Positions 35,860-46,818 of a stretch of 64,000 nt of DNA are shown here, piece by piece. How positions within the stretch are numbered: the first letter of the stretch is position 1; each line of letters starts with the position of its first letter. The position numbers and the translations under genes were made by a program. Under the pieces are notes generated by a model. It did no database searches. It saw only the letters and a program-made list of their open reading frames with translations, and was not told where the DNA came from. This DNA comes from Prostheceraeus crozeri (Eukaryota > Platyhelminthes > Polycladida > Euryleptidae), in assembly GCA_907163375.1 (NCBI GenBank), contig CAJQUW010016864.1:124001-188000 (forward strand), read 5' to 3'.

Positions 35860-38800
35860 GATGCGTTTGAATTTGACAGACATCAAAACACAAGATGGAA
35901 GAGAAAAAAGCATGAAAACTGAGTTATGTGAGATTTGTAAAAACGTCTTTGAATAATTCTGAATATGTAACACGACTTCACTTGCTACTTCTTTTATATA
36001 ACAGTAGCCCAGGTTGTAAGGCATATTTGGTTTTTGTTATTGAGTGAAGGTATATCTTTCGTATTTTCTTTTATGCCATATGTACTCATCATGACTAACT
36101 ACTGATTATTAAATGGCTTCTTCGTACCCCTCAGCCCGCACTGTGACCTTCAACACTGACTGGAAGAAAAAATGCTGACTTTCTGGCTCCAAATGCACTG
36201 TCAAAAGTTTATATTATTTACAACCAAAATTTAAAGGATTTTCATAAAATTGGTGAGATTACTAGGATTTTGGCATTTGTCATTTCAATTGTTGACCTAT
36301 CATTCATTTTCAACGATGGAAAAATAATCGAGTCGTCTGTCTAAAAATTGTGACTGTTTAAACCTGCTAAATAAATTACTCCTTCTGTTACGTGCTGTTA
36401 TAAAAATATTACCCAAAAACCTCGCGAGACGTGCGTCATGAAAATAATACACCCTGAAGCTCGCATTGAGACGAATCCGGAAAAGTTAAAAGCCCTAAAT
36501 GACGAAATAAAAAGTAAAACAGAACGAGAACTTGATTTTGTGTTCCATCCTTTCGATTATGTTGAAAAACTATTTACTGGTGCATTTGGAACTGAGACCA
36601 GAAAATACTACAGTAGTAAGTATAACATGTTAGCACGTAATTTTTGTCACTTTGTTGTAGGATGTTGTTGAAGCCCAGTCAAGATGCATTACAAAGTAAG
36701 TTGAAGATGTGTACATAATGTCTCATTGTTAGGTGTAAAGATAGAAATGAGCAACCTGCACAAATTGACATCCCTCATGAGGCTTACACTTTTTTACCAC
36801 GGATATTCGAGAAACTGCACACCTCCCAGGTAACCGTAAAAACCACATAGTCTTCTCAATGACCGTAAACCGCAACTTTTTTCAACATGAGGATGTCTCA
36901 GTGATTAGAAAATAGACAATAAATATAGCACTAATACGACATTTTTCGGAACTTATCTACGTAAACATGAGAATTGACTAATTCACGATAACAAAAGTTT
37001 CTCTTACTTAGAGCAATGTGCACCTGGTCTAGGCTATTCCATGATTATACATATTTCGAAAAAAGAACGTGGGATATTTTCTCACATTAAGCTCAAATTG
37101 TTGCTGGGCAGAATTTTTATTCTGGGCATGGAACCTACAGTGAACAAAAAGTATTTTCTCTTCACTCTCCGCATTTCAGGAATAAGAGACTTAAAGCAGG
37201 TGACCAAATGACCATAATTGAAAATGCATCATACCCGATAAATTTAATAATGAACAATTCCCTCTCACTATCGAGCAGAGACCTTGTAGTGTATTTTAGC
37301 TAGCGCACCAATTTTTCATGGATCTAGCAACATTGACCGGACATGCTGTAGGCCCATACCGTTTATCGTTAAACTGTGGAGAGTCGGGAAATGCAGGTTG
37401 TCAAGGTTGGTTTCTATTTCCTACAGATTAGAAAAGGAGTTGCACCAGAAGCCATGCTCCTAGGTTATTTTCCTACTGGGCTTTTTCTATAGTAACTAGT
37501 TGAATTAAGCAGTTCCACATATCAGACTTTTTCTTCCATTCTGGAGCTAGACTTTCGAAATTTGATTCATTCAAAGTATGGCATAAGTCGCCAGGTATGG
37601 TGATCGACGATTAGCGACTAACAACTACCGGTACCATGTGAATGCAGTTTTGGTGCAGGCACAGCACAAACTCAAATAATTAAGATGGTCAAACCGTTGT
37701 TAGCAATTTGGTATGCACTTAGAATCAAGGCATTTTCCAAAATTAAATATTTTATTAGATCTATACGCAGATTCATAATGGACTTCCCGATTTCTGTAGT
37801 TGGCCTACTCAACATGCGATTAGATAATGCATCCAGTTTTTATCAACACCCATCACTTTGGACTCTCAGTTGGCTTTCTAAATAGTAGGTCCAATTACAC
37901 CGGTAAAACATTCCTTCGCTTGATTTTTGAAATTCATTTGACGCATTTTGGGTACTAGTAAGACTAAAGCTGAGCTGGCCTCATTGCTCTTTGTACGATG
38001 GTAAAAAAATTCAGTATTCTGTCCGTCATAGAGGCACAACCATTATAACTGATGGTTGCTCCATCCTAACATGGCTAGACTTCTGTGTATGATTGCAGTT
38101 CTACTCAAAATTTTCTAGTATGACTCCGTGTTTTTGGTGCCGCTGGCAAAAAAAGAGGATCGTATACAAATATTTGGTATTGTATTACTGCAGAAAGTCG
38201 AATTCTGTGCGTTCCAAGTGTGAAATGGTCGATCTGTGTGTATTAAACCAGATTACCAAATTAGTTTTCAGGTCTGAATGTATTGATTAATAAATAGTTT
38301 ACCCCTCAGAAACCTGAGCTTCCAGTCAGACCTGGGGGTTCAGTAGATCCTTTATGTGCGTACTTTGTTTGCCTCATTAGTGCTAAAAAAAACATCAGAC
38401 AATTTTGCTGCCTTCGAAGATCACAATCATTGCAGCAGAGGGGTAGGGGTTTCATGCATTGCTAGGTTATATTGTTAGTATACAAATTGCGACTAATTGT
38501 GTGACCAATTGCGGTTAATTGCGTTTTTCAGATCTGTTGAACATGCTAAATATTTTAATTTTTTATCAGCTACCATTTGAAATAGACCTACTGGTTTCAT
38601 AACTATCACAGTTAGTGACACTATTATTGACATTATTATGAGCATTGTTTGATGAAAGATGCAGCATTTTGAGCATAATGGATGTACATATCTTGTGATT
38701 TGAATTTTTGACTGAATGAAGGTATATAAAAGTACTTTTCCATTTACTACGTACTATCAGTACGTCCATACTTAACACACACTCCGGACGGTGTGATAAA

Positions 38801-39122
38801 TCGAGTAGATTTACATGTTATCGGGAATTTTGATATGGGAAAATATCCCAAAGTTACTGTAGTTATAACGTAGTTGATGAACTACTTGCCTTTCATCTTA
38901 TTCCATCTCTTCATGCATGAAAATTTGGCCTACGTCTTTTCGCCTTAGCATTGTTGCGGGCGCTTAAACAAATTTAAGCCTTTCAATTTTTTTGGTCTCA
39001 CTCGTACAGATTTCGAGAGGTTCCATGAAAACCTTAAAAACCGTGAATTTTGTCTAGAGAAAAACCGAAAACCTAGAAAATTTACATTTTGGTCTGGGAG
39101 GCCTGAAACTGGATGCGGCTCA
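35860..39122. other. Mostly gene-free stretch
   Basis: Contains only the isolated exon-like frame at 36438. The remainder shows no recognisable feature. Confidence 0.5.
36438..36615 (+). CDS. Isolated exon-like open frame, unknown product
   Basis: Begins with ATG after gtgcgtc and stays open for 59 codons up to a consensus donor (cagta|gtaagt). The product is charged and hydrophilic, with NPEKLKALNDEIKSKTEREL followed by an aromatic stretch with FHPFDYVEKLF. I recognise no family and see no partner exon. It could be a first coding exon, an exon of a gene running out of sight, or a transposon fragment. Confidence 0.25.
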
Positions 39123-39235
39123 CAGGGTTGCCACTCCTCCGGTTTTAACCGGATTTCCGGTTTTTTTAGAATAAACTAAAAAGTGGGAATATGTTTTGCC
39201 AAGGAACAAATAATTTGGATTTTGAACTATTTTAG

Positions 39236-39580
39236 ATTATGAAGGGGCCCTTTTTTGAGATTGCGGGTGGGCCCTTTAAGATTATGCAGTGACACTTTAA
39301 GATCGTGAGGGGCCCCTTTCAGATAGTGATGGGACCGTTTTGAGACTGCGAAGGGGCCCCTGTAAGAGCGTGAGGGCGTCCGTTTGAGATTGTGAATGGC
39401 AACTGTTTTAGTCTTTGAAGAGCTCTTTTTAAATAGGCCTATGAATAGACCTCTTGAGATTGTAAAGGTCCTATGGGGTTATGACCGGTACCCTTAAAGA
39501 TAAGAGCATGTGGGCCCATTTTAGATTATGTAGGGCTCTTTAAAATTGTGAGCGGGGTATGCAGATTGTCAAGGGACCTT
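39236..39580 (+). repeat. Degenerate minisatellite, about 22-bp unit
   Basis: A dozen or more units of the pattern GATTGTGAAGGGGCCCNTTTTA, each starting GATT/GATA/GACT and ending in a T-rich run. The units are diverged and the fourth third is interrupted. No open frame runs through it. Confidence 0.75.
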
Positions 39581-39753
39581 GAAGACCCTGCAATTTTTAA
39601 GGGTGATCAAATTCAAAGCAGATGCTTTCTAAAAATCCGCTTGACTCTTGAGCAGAAGATTCTTCTACAAGGAAGTCAGTCATCTTTTCGTCAATCCTAA
39701 GAAACTGGACGAAACGCAAGTAATCAAGGTTTTGAAATAAGAAATGAATTTAG

Positions 39754-40029
39754 GTGGGAATGCTTGACGAAAAAATTGTAATACGTTATTATGGAGTCTA
39801 TTATGAATTGAGCCCTGATTGCTTTGATGCTCTCCAAAACATGTCTTTCAAGAAGAGTCTGCCTGAAAAAATGAAAGAAAAATCTACCAAAAAGTTTCGG
39901 GAACACAAGGGAGTGACGAAAGAATATTTTGTACGATTACTTGTTGCAAAGGCGGCTAAATTTTGGCAAAGACACATACGAAAATTGAAATCTCGCAAAC
40001 AACTGCATGATAAGGATTTTTCGTGGTAA
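39754..40029 (+). other. Open frame of unknown origin inside the 39-42 kb element
   Basis: Ninety-one codons, lysine/arginine-rich, including NMSFKKSLPEKMKEKSTKKF and a following helix with AKAAKFWQRHIRKLK. It may be a piece of the element's own protein. No motif is recognisable. Confidence 0.25.
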
Positions 40030-40915
40030 TTTTGCGTTTACTTATGCCATGGCGGCCCAACCTTAATCAAATAGTTGTCATGATCTTGCTTGAAAGCCAA
40101 AAGTTGTTCTTAGATGTCATTGTTTTTTTATTATGTTTGAAGTAAAAGAGATGAAACAAGGTTTGATTTGAATCATTGCCGGAGCTACAAGTACTGATGA
40201 AGCTTCTTCAGGTTAAACTGCAAGCATTTTGACTTTTTAGCCGACATCAGTGCAGTAAATCAGCAACTCACTCCACAGACCATCGGTAGGTGGATGTGTT
40301 TGGAAATCCGGCAGCTCACCTTCGTGCATGAAGTGAGCGACGCTCGAATTGCAGGGTCGAATAGTGCTGAATAGCCATACACGAATTGACTATTTGCATT
40401 GGTGTTCGAAAATTTCAAATTTTGGAAACGAACTCCTACAGAATGAGATTTGAACTGCATGTATTTCATTAATTGTAGAGGTCTGTATTTCGGATGATGA
40501 TTTGTTTGCATGTGAGTTACTGATTCTTTGCAGGTATATTGCACTGATGACGGCCAAAAATTCAGAAACGTTTGTATTTCCCGTAATGGATTGTATCTAA
40601 CGTTGATCTAATCTCATTTCAGATTTTATAGTTTATTAAGTTGCATGGCTTCTTAATGTGTAATATTTGGGCACAACATAGAACTCCGTTTTCTCATATT
40701 GAAAAAAAGCGATATCTTTTATGCGTCAATTTATTGTGTGACATTGATTCAAAATTATTTTGTTTATGTAACGTGGCGGATTTTCAGTGATAATTTCAAA
40801 GTTGTTGGTACAATAGCAATTAACGGCTCAATGATTAATTTCTTTAAGTTAATTACGATTCAAAGGAAAACAGTTGCTAACACGAATACCACTATAACAT
40901 TTGTTTTCTACTTGC

Positions 40916-41510
40916 TCACCATTTGCCCGAACGCAATCTAATTTTTTGGTCAACAGCGCAAGAGCATATCTCTACGCAATCGCTCGTCGATCTGCAGAAA
41001 ACGGTGCAAAGCTTTGTTTTCCAGTTCATCCAAATGCATAGGATGACTCTGATGCACCATTTCTTAAACGTACCCAAAAGAAAAAAGTCACAAGGCATTG
41101 AATCTGGTGGTATCGGTAGCCATTCCAAAGGCTCTCATGACGGTCAATCCAAGATTTAGGAAAATTGCTGTTTAAATAATTTCCGATGGGTCTGTAGTAG
41201 TGCGCTGGCATCCGTCCTGCATGAAGATATCCTTCATGACATTCGGTATATTTTATACACCATAGAAAGGGAGATTTTACCACACATTCTCGATTTCTCG
41301 AAAGACTAATGGCTGTCCCAAAGAAAATGGCTTGCGGAAATGCCTGCACAAGCATTTAGACCGCACTGACCATGGATTTTGTATGAAGTATTTGCTGTGA
41401 CCAGACCGCTCTGCTGAAGCAATCCTCAAAACGTCGAAGAGCTGAACAGCAACTTCCTGGTGGTTTTTTTCAAAATTCTTCACATTAAAGACGGGATCTT
41501 GCACCGTGTG
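40916..41510 (-). pseudogene. Mariner/IS630-type transposase fragment
   Basis: On the minus strand, two frames give NFPKSWIDRHES and WLPIPPDSMPCDFFLLGTFK. These match the animal transposase block FP-x-W-I-x-R…WPPRSPDLTPCDFFLWG around the last catalytic acidic residue. A tail MNWKTKLCTVF…RLRSG follows. The earlier parts are missing or scrambled and at least one frame change is present. No terminal inverted repeats of its own were found, so it is an old insertion or captured fragment. Confidence 0.65.
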
Positions 41511-42411
41511 ACGTCATGGCACGATTAATAGAAATTGACAAAGTTGCACGAGAATAGTGTATTATAAATTTGAATGTAAAATGTTTGAACGAAATGAAGA
41601 AAGTTATCTTTGAAACAGTTAAGTAAAATCATCCATAGGCCTACATGTGGATCATTCGATAATATGCAGTCTTTATATCGAGCTGAAATCGTCAATCGTT
41701 CAATAACTTCATGCTAATTTTGCATTGGGGCAGGTAGAGGGTTTTTTTGTAGTACACTCGGTCTAACCTTCGAAAACGGTACTCGTGAAAATAGTAACTG
41801 TTCGAGTCATGTATTCTAGTGCACCTAGTTGAAACTGATGATTGAATAAACTTCAGTATTAATTTTATACATTTACTTGCTAACTGTGAAGATTCAGAAG
41901 CATTTTTATTAGAACAGACCCAACTTCTGCTTGAACGCTTTCAAAACTTACCGAATTGTGTGATATCGAATGATCGTAGGTTTCCTACTTTGAGGGGGGC
42001 CCACGACTACGTAATTTGGGGGGGGGGCATTCCGATTTGACTTTCCGGTTTTTATTTTTGATAAGAGTGGCAGCCCTGGGCTCAGTGCCAGCACGGAATC
42101 TACTGGTCGACTGGTTTCAATCTCTCAAAGACAATGAAGATGTGTCAGAAAAACAGTCATCGAATTTGGTCGAGTTTAACGACATCATTACTTTTATGCT
42201 CTCTTCCTTGCGTGTTTCAGTGCTAAAAACTTCCAAATGATGAAGAGCATGTGAAGTGTCAAACGGCAAACAGAGTGGAATAATTTCGTTTCGCTGGCAA
42301 ACCTCAATGTTGGTCTACAGAAAGCATTGCTGGATCTTTGTATTCGAAATATTTTCCAAATTCAATGAACCGCAAATGCATGTCACACCTGAAATGTACC
42401 TTTATTTATAG

Positions 42412-45095
42412 CAGTGCTTCCCAACGGGTGTGCCGCCTTGATTGCTGGATGTGCCGCGAAGAAGACGGAGGAGTATTTTCCGCTGTGTATCTCACATCCA
42501 GAGAAATTAATAGCGGCCTTTCTGAGCAGAAGTTGTAAAGAAAGGAATTGAAATTATCGAAGGCAATGTAATGATTTTTGATCTAAAAGTTATGACTGAG
42601 TAGTTTATCCTAACTTCTATTATATTTGGTCTCGATGAGTCGCACCATATAAATAAATGGGTCTTGTTGTCACTGCTAGTCTATAGATGATATTTCTAAA
42701 TCTTTCATGGCATCAGCTAGTCCTCTAGCTAGGAAGAGGACAAAAAGAAGATTGAAATACATTGAAGAGATTAGGATTAAAGTTCAAAAGTAGACTCGGA
42801 TCCCTGCAGATTTTGTCAGTATTGCCCGATTCCATCGATTCTCACTGTATATGAAAATTCAGGTCTTCCGCAACGTTTCGTCTCGATAATGCTTGTTTGT
42901 CAGATCACTAGTTTCAAAGTTGGCGGTATTCGACGCACCATGACACTTCGCTAACGCAATCAAAAAGATGCTGACTCACGTCCAATAGTCGGTTGTTTGT
43001 TTGACAAACAACGAATGTATCTATGCCTCTATCTCTGTCGCCTGATACCGTGAAGAGAATAAGAATTGACCCGATGTCACCTCTACTAAGGGAAGCGAGA
43101 GAGCGGGTATCCATCACTGTGAGTCACAAACAGTGCACACTCATTGATCGAGTGATAGCTTGTCAAGTCGCATTCATTTTGCGTTCGACTTGACGACTTG
43201 ACTTGACGTCCAAACAGTTTCGATGGATAAGTTTGCTGTTCGAAAAAAGGAAGAATGACTCGATCGAACCCGTTACAGACAATGCGATCGCAACTGACGT
43301 GGAGGTTAATGCCAAAAATACAGAGGAGGTGCCTGTTACTACTGCTACATTCCGGAAGAAGTGGAAGAAAGAGACTGGTCGGAAATGGAACGATGATTAT
43401 ATCAAATTCGTATTTTGGATGCCTAAGCAGGAGGAAATGAAGGAATGCCCTCAACCTCGATGTCTTGCGTGTCCTTTTATTGCTAGTAATGAGGGAATGG
43501 TGCCTAGTAAATTAAAGAGACGTCTTGTGACTTGTCATTCAAATTTGCAATTGAAAGAAAGAAGTTATTTTGAAAGTCTGGCTGACCAATATCTTAAATC
43601 TGCTACCGTGTTATCCAAAGCAACGACTACTTACGTACCACTCCTTCGAGCCTCCTTTCGAATTGCTCACTTAATTGCAAAAAAGAAAGGCGCACTAACA
43701 CTAGGTGAGGACATTGTTAAGCCAGCAACGATCATCGCTGCAGAGGAACTATTCGGAAGCAAAGTCGTGAGCCGTATGGAAGAAATTCCTCTCTCCAACA
43801 ATACCATTACGCGAAGAGTATCTGCGATCGCTGACGACCTGAAGGCGCAAATCTCTGACAGAGTTAAAGACAGCCCTTGGTACGGCATTCAGTTTGACGA
43901 AACCACGGACGTGACCAACCGATCTAAACTCATTTGTTATGTGCGATTCGTGGACTTTGAGGCTGGTGATATCACCGAGGATTTTTTCTTTTTACGTGAC
44001 CTGGGAGGTTCCACCACAGGAGCAGCAATTGCTGAATGTGTCTCACATGAGGTTGTAAGCCGTGGTATTGCTTCAAAGAGATGTTCGAAAGTGAACACTG
44101 ATGGAGCTCTTTCGATGGTTGGTGTTCGAAATGGACCAGTGAAAAAACTTAACGAGTACGGATTCGAAAATATTGAGGGAAGGCACTGCGGTCTGCACAG
44201 AGAAAATTTGGCTGCGAAGAAAATGTCTGGCGAAAGTCACCTGCAGAAAGTCATGTTAAATGTTGTGGGCATCATAAATGAAATTAAAGCCAAGTCGAAG
44301 AAGTCAAGAATGTTTCAAGAGCTATGTGAAGAAATGGGTAAATCGTACCGAATTTTGCTATACCATTGAAGTGCGATGGTTGACTCGTGGTTTGGCATTG
44401 ACCAGAGTCTTCGACCTGAGGAAGTCCGTGCTTCAGTTCTTTCTCAGGGAAGAAAGCAAATTTGTTTCCTTTATTGAGGACCCCGTTTGGATGTGTCATT
44501 TGGGATATATTTCGGATATCTTCAACAAACTCAATGTCCTGAACCGAAGTTTCCGAGGCCGCGGATCAGATATAATTGAAGCTCAGGACAAGATCGAAGC
44601 TTTCCAATTGAAGATCCCGATTTGGCAGAGGAAAGCAGAGAGAGGAGATTTCTCAAATTTCCCTAACCTGGAAATTGCCTTGACAGAGTCTGTGGAAAAG
44701 GTTGACCTCATGAAAATGAAACAAACTGTTTCTGAGCACTTGACAACTCTTGGGGAAAATTTTCAAAAGTATTTTCCTATCAGATCTGATGAGGAAAAGG
44801 AAGCCCTTCGTTGGATTGTTAATCCTTTTACTGCAACTGGGCAGGATGATCATGCGATGGAGAAACTTGTTGACTTGCAACACGCAGTTTGAAATTTGTG
44901 TGTGGTTGCTTTTAGCTTCAAACTTCAAAGAAAAAACCCTTTGCAATTGTATATGTATAGCGATGTAGTCTAAAAAAACAGAGTAAATACATTTGTAATG
45001 CTCATTTTGATATTCTGGGCTTTTCAAATTGTGTGCCGCACCTATCTGGCCGTTGACCGAGGTGTGCCGCGATAGCAAAAAGGTTTGGAAGACTG
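42412..45095 (+). mobile_element. hAT transposon with ZBED5/SCAND3-like transposase
   Basis: Ends CAGTGCTTCCCAACGGGTGT and (complement) CAGTCTTCCAAACC are imperfect terminal inverted repeats. Repeated TGTGCCGC words lie just inside both ends. ATTTATAG is duplicated at 42404-42411 and 45096-45103. The element is 2684 bp. It is nearly whole: the transposase covers the zinc-finger, core and C-terminal regions but has two frame changes. Confidence 0.93.
43223..44892 (+). pseudogene. hAT transposase (ZBED5/ZMYM-type), two frame changes
   Basis: The natural start is probably the ATG at about 43223 (MDKFAVRK), one base out of frame with the main body. The body runs 43240-44369 and contains the family's N-terminal motif KKWKKETGRKWNDDYIKFVF. 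Next come the BED-like cysteines CLACPF…VTCHSN and the block YGIQFDETTDVTNRSKLICY, with the first catalytic acidic residues in a typical setting. Then come VNTDGALSMVG and ECVSHEVV, followed by GRHCGLHRENLAAKKM. After a second frame change near 44360 the C-terminal part (RWLTRGLALTRVFDLRKSVL and on) runs to 44892. Frame loss makes it inactive, although it is otherwise almost full-length. Confidence 0.88.
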
Positions 45096-45274
45096 ATTTA
45101 TAGGAACAGCATATGCATGTATCTCACTTGAACTTCAGCCTATAGTTAAAAATCGACACCTGTAAAAACACATGCATACCCGTTTCACCCCACACTTTCA
45201 GTAGAATACTCATTTCACCCCCATTTCAAATTTTGAAAATTAATGGATCATAATGACGAAAATAGATTAGCCGA

Positions 45275-45300
45275 TATATATATATATATATATATATATT
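45275..45300. repeat. (TA)n microsatellite
   Basis: An uninterrupted AT dinucleotide run just left of the hammerhead motif. Confidence 0.95.
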
Positions 45301-45327
45301 TATCAAATCTCAACAGATGTAACCACC

Positions 45328-45365
45328 ACGAGACATGTTTCGGCCTGTTGGGCCTCATCAGTCGT
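45328..45365 (-). ncRNA. Hammerhead ribozyme motif, Penelope-like element type
   Basis: Read on the minus strand, the order is ACGA, CTGATGA, GGCC-CAACA-GGCC, GAAA, CATG, TC, TCGT. This is the complete type I hammerhead core. Stem I is ACGA/UCGU. The invariant CUGAUGA follows, then a perfect 4-bp stem II with a 5-nt loop, then GAAA. A very short stem III (A-U and C-G closing a 2-nt loop) comes before the cleavage site after GUC. Short stem III hammerheads are known from terminal repeats of Penelope-like retroelements, where pairs of copies cleave together. The adjoining 45301-45327 is probably element sequence too. Whether it is transcribed is unknown. Confidence 0.82.
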
Positions 45366-45460
45366 ATATATATAGGTATATCAGTAGGTATATATATATA
45401 TATGTATATTGTATATATACATACATGTATATATACTGGTATATATATTTGTATGAAAAA
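45361..45460. repeat. Impure TA/TATG microsatellite
   Basis: Alternating TATA with GTATATAC and CATACATGTA interruptions, directly to the right of the hammerhead motif. Confidence 0.85.
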
Positions 45461-45779
45461 CATCACAAAGAAAATTTAAAGTTTTAGGGTTGACTGGTTT
45501 AGCCAGTCACGGAAGTCACTGTCCACAGTGACCATATTGCCACGAATTCCAATAAATTAGCCTATTATCACATCATAAATAGAAATGTCTTAACTTTTAC
45601 ACACATGCTTAAGTTAGTCTGCTGCTCTTCCCCTTGCTGCAATGCGAAAGTTCGTAATCGTTCATTTTTTCATTAAAAAAATCGAAATTTGGTTTCCATG
45701 GAAACAATGAAAATTGTATATACAGCCAATTATGTCGGAACTTCATGCTATTATCGGAATATCATGTTTATCCAAGCGT

Positions 45780-45966
45780 TAACGTCACTACTCCCACAAA
45801 TTGTGGGCTTGGACGGTGCTGACATCGTCAGACTTTTCTGGAGCGCTGCTTGTACTTCGGAGTTCGGATGTTCTTCCTGCCGACTTCCAATGGCACTTAA
45901 GGGACTCGACCTGTGGACCGAGAAATCACTGGGCCAAGCACTTAACCACCGTGCCACGGAGACCAC
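45780..45966 (-). mobile_element. tRNA-derived SINE family A, copy 1
   Basis: On the minus strand it starts TGGTCTCCGTGGCACGGTGG, then TTAAGTGCTTGGCCCAGTGAT, then GGTCCACAGGTCGAG (B-box-like), and ends at TAACGTCACTACTCCC. A (TA)n array begins immediately beside the tRNA-like head. Confidence 0.75.
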
Positions 45967-45967
45967 G

Positions 45968-45968
<1 letters not shown>

Positions 45969-46030
<62 letters not shown>
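45969..46030. repeat. (TA)n microsatellite
   Basis: About 30 perfect TA units adjoining the head of SINE copy 1. Confidence 0.97.
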
Positions 46031-46033
<3 letters not shown>

Positions 46034-46439
46034 GTATAAATAGAAATACATATATCCAAGCGATGTACAGAAATATCAATCCCTTGGTTTCCAGATGACT
46101 TTAGGTGACTTGTGCTCATTCCACACCACCCTAAACGCACACACCGATGTTCACAAGTTCTTCATTATGCTAATCTAAACAGAATTTTGGCGTTTTATCT
46201 CGAATCAAGAATAAATTAGAATATGCCCATACAACATCAGCTAGATTCAGAGGTGTGCATGTACACTCGCGCTTCAGAACAATTCGTCAATTCCCCGGAG
46301 AGCTAATATTACGATTCTAAGCTCGCCGATTCATTAACCACAGTCCACCCATGAACTTGCGTGAACCCAACGCTTGCGTTTGTGGATGCTGTCGATATAG
46401 TAAGCTCATCGACCAAATCTGCCAATGCTTCTAGCTTAC

Positions 46440-46818
46440 CTGTAAATCCTCTGTTTTCGCAACCGTGCCTCGGAACACCGGTCGGACGTGAATACAGACT
46501 GAGCAAGTCACGAACAGTCACTATTTGGACATGGTAAAAATTGTAAGCAGGCCTACAGTTATAATTATGCGCGTAAGAGAATTAATAATATTAGGTCAAT
46601 GTGACAACTTATACCGGTCAAAAAAGCACACTATCTGCGGTCGTGCACTAAAATACATTTTTATAATTATAATTAGAAAAATTGTCACTTAGAATGACAG
46701 CAAATTTTCTATTGAATCGCAAGGCTTCCTCGTCAGTTTCTCGTCTGGCCATGATACTGGACAATATGATTGTGAAATAAACTGCACAGATTAACATGGA
46801 ATGATGACGTAGATTCAT
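46440..46818 (-). CDS. Candidate small secreted protein, two exons (46818-46689 and 46520-46440)
   Basis: I do not recognise the family. Exon 1 begins with an ATG at 46818. Its first 24 residues look like a signal peptide: a basic start NLRHH, a hydrophobic stretch from about residue 8 to 23, then IMA before RRETDEEALRF. A possible but weak donor (CTAA|GTGAC) is at 46688. An acceptor (ccaaatag) at 46521 leads to exon 2, whose phase fits and which encodes TVRDLLSLYSRPTGVPRHGC and a few more residues. Exon 2 ends at a strong donor (ACAG|GTAAGC). Its GC is above its surroundings. Further exons would lie below 46380. An alternative is read-through of the second donor to a stop at about 46309. The helix-forming region followed by one Cys is peptide-hormone-like, but that is only an inference. 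Confidence 0.3.

Larger units (their letters stand above)
39123..42078. mobile_element. Terminal-inverted-repeat element (hAT-like ends), about 2.96 kb, composite
   Basis: The left end CAGGGTTGCCACTCCTCCGG and the right end (complement CAGGGCTGCCACTC) are inverted repeats. Both are followed by CCGGTTTT-type words. GGCTCA flanks both ends (39117-39122, 42079-42084). A 6-bp duplication is shorter than usual for hAT but is reported for some hAT groups. The interior holds a degenerate minisatellite, an unknown 91-codon frame (39754-40029) and mariner-type transposase debris, so it has received other insertions or captured sequence. Confidence 0.55.

Noticed and set aside
45243-46140. Several frames made of Tyr-Ile repeats
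   Set aside because: Translations of TA microsatellites and of a SINE.
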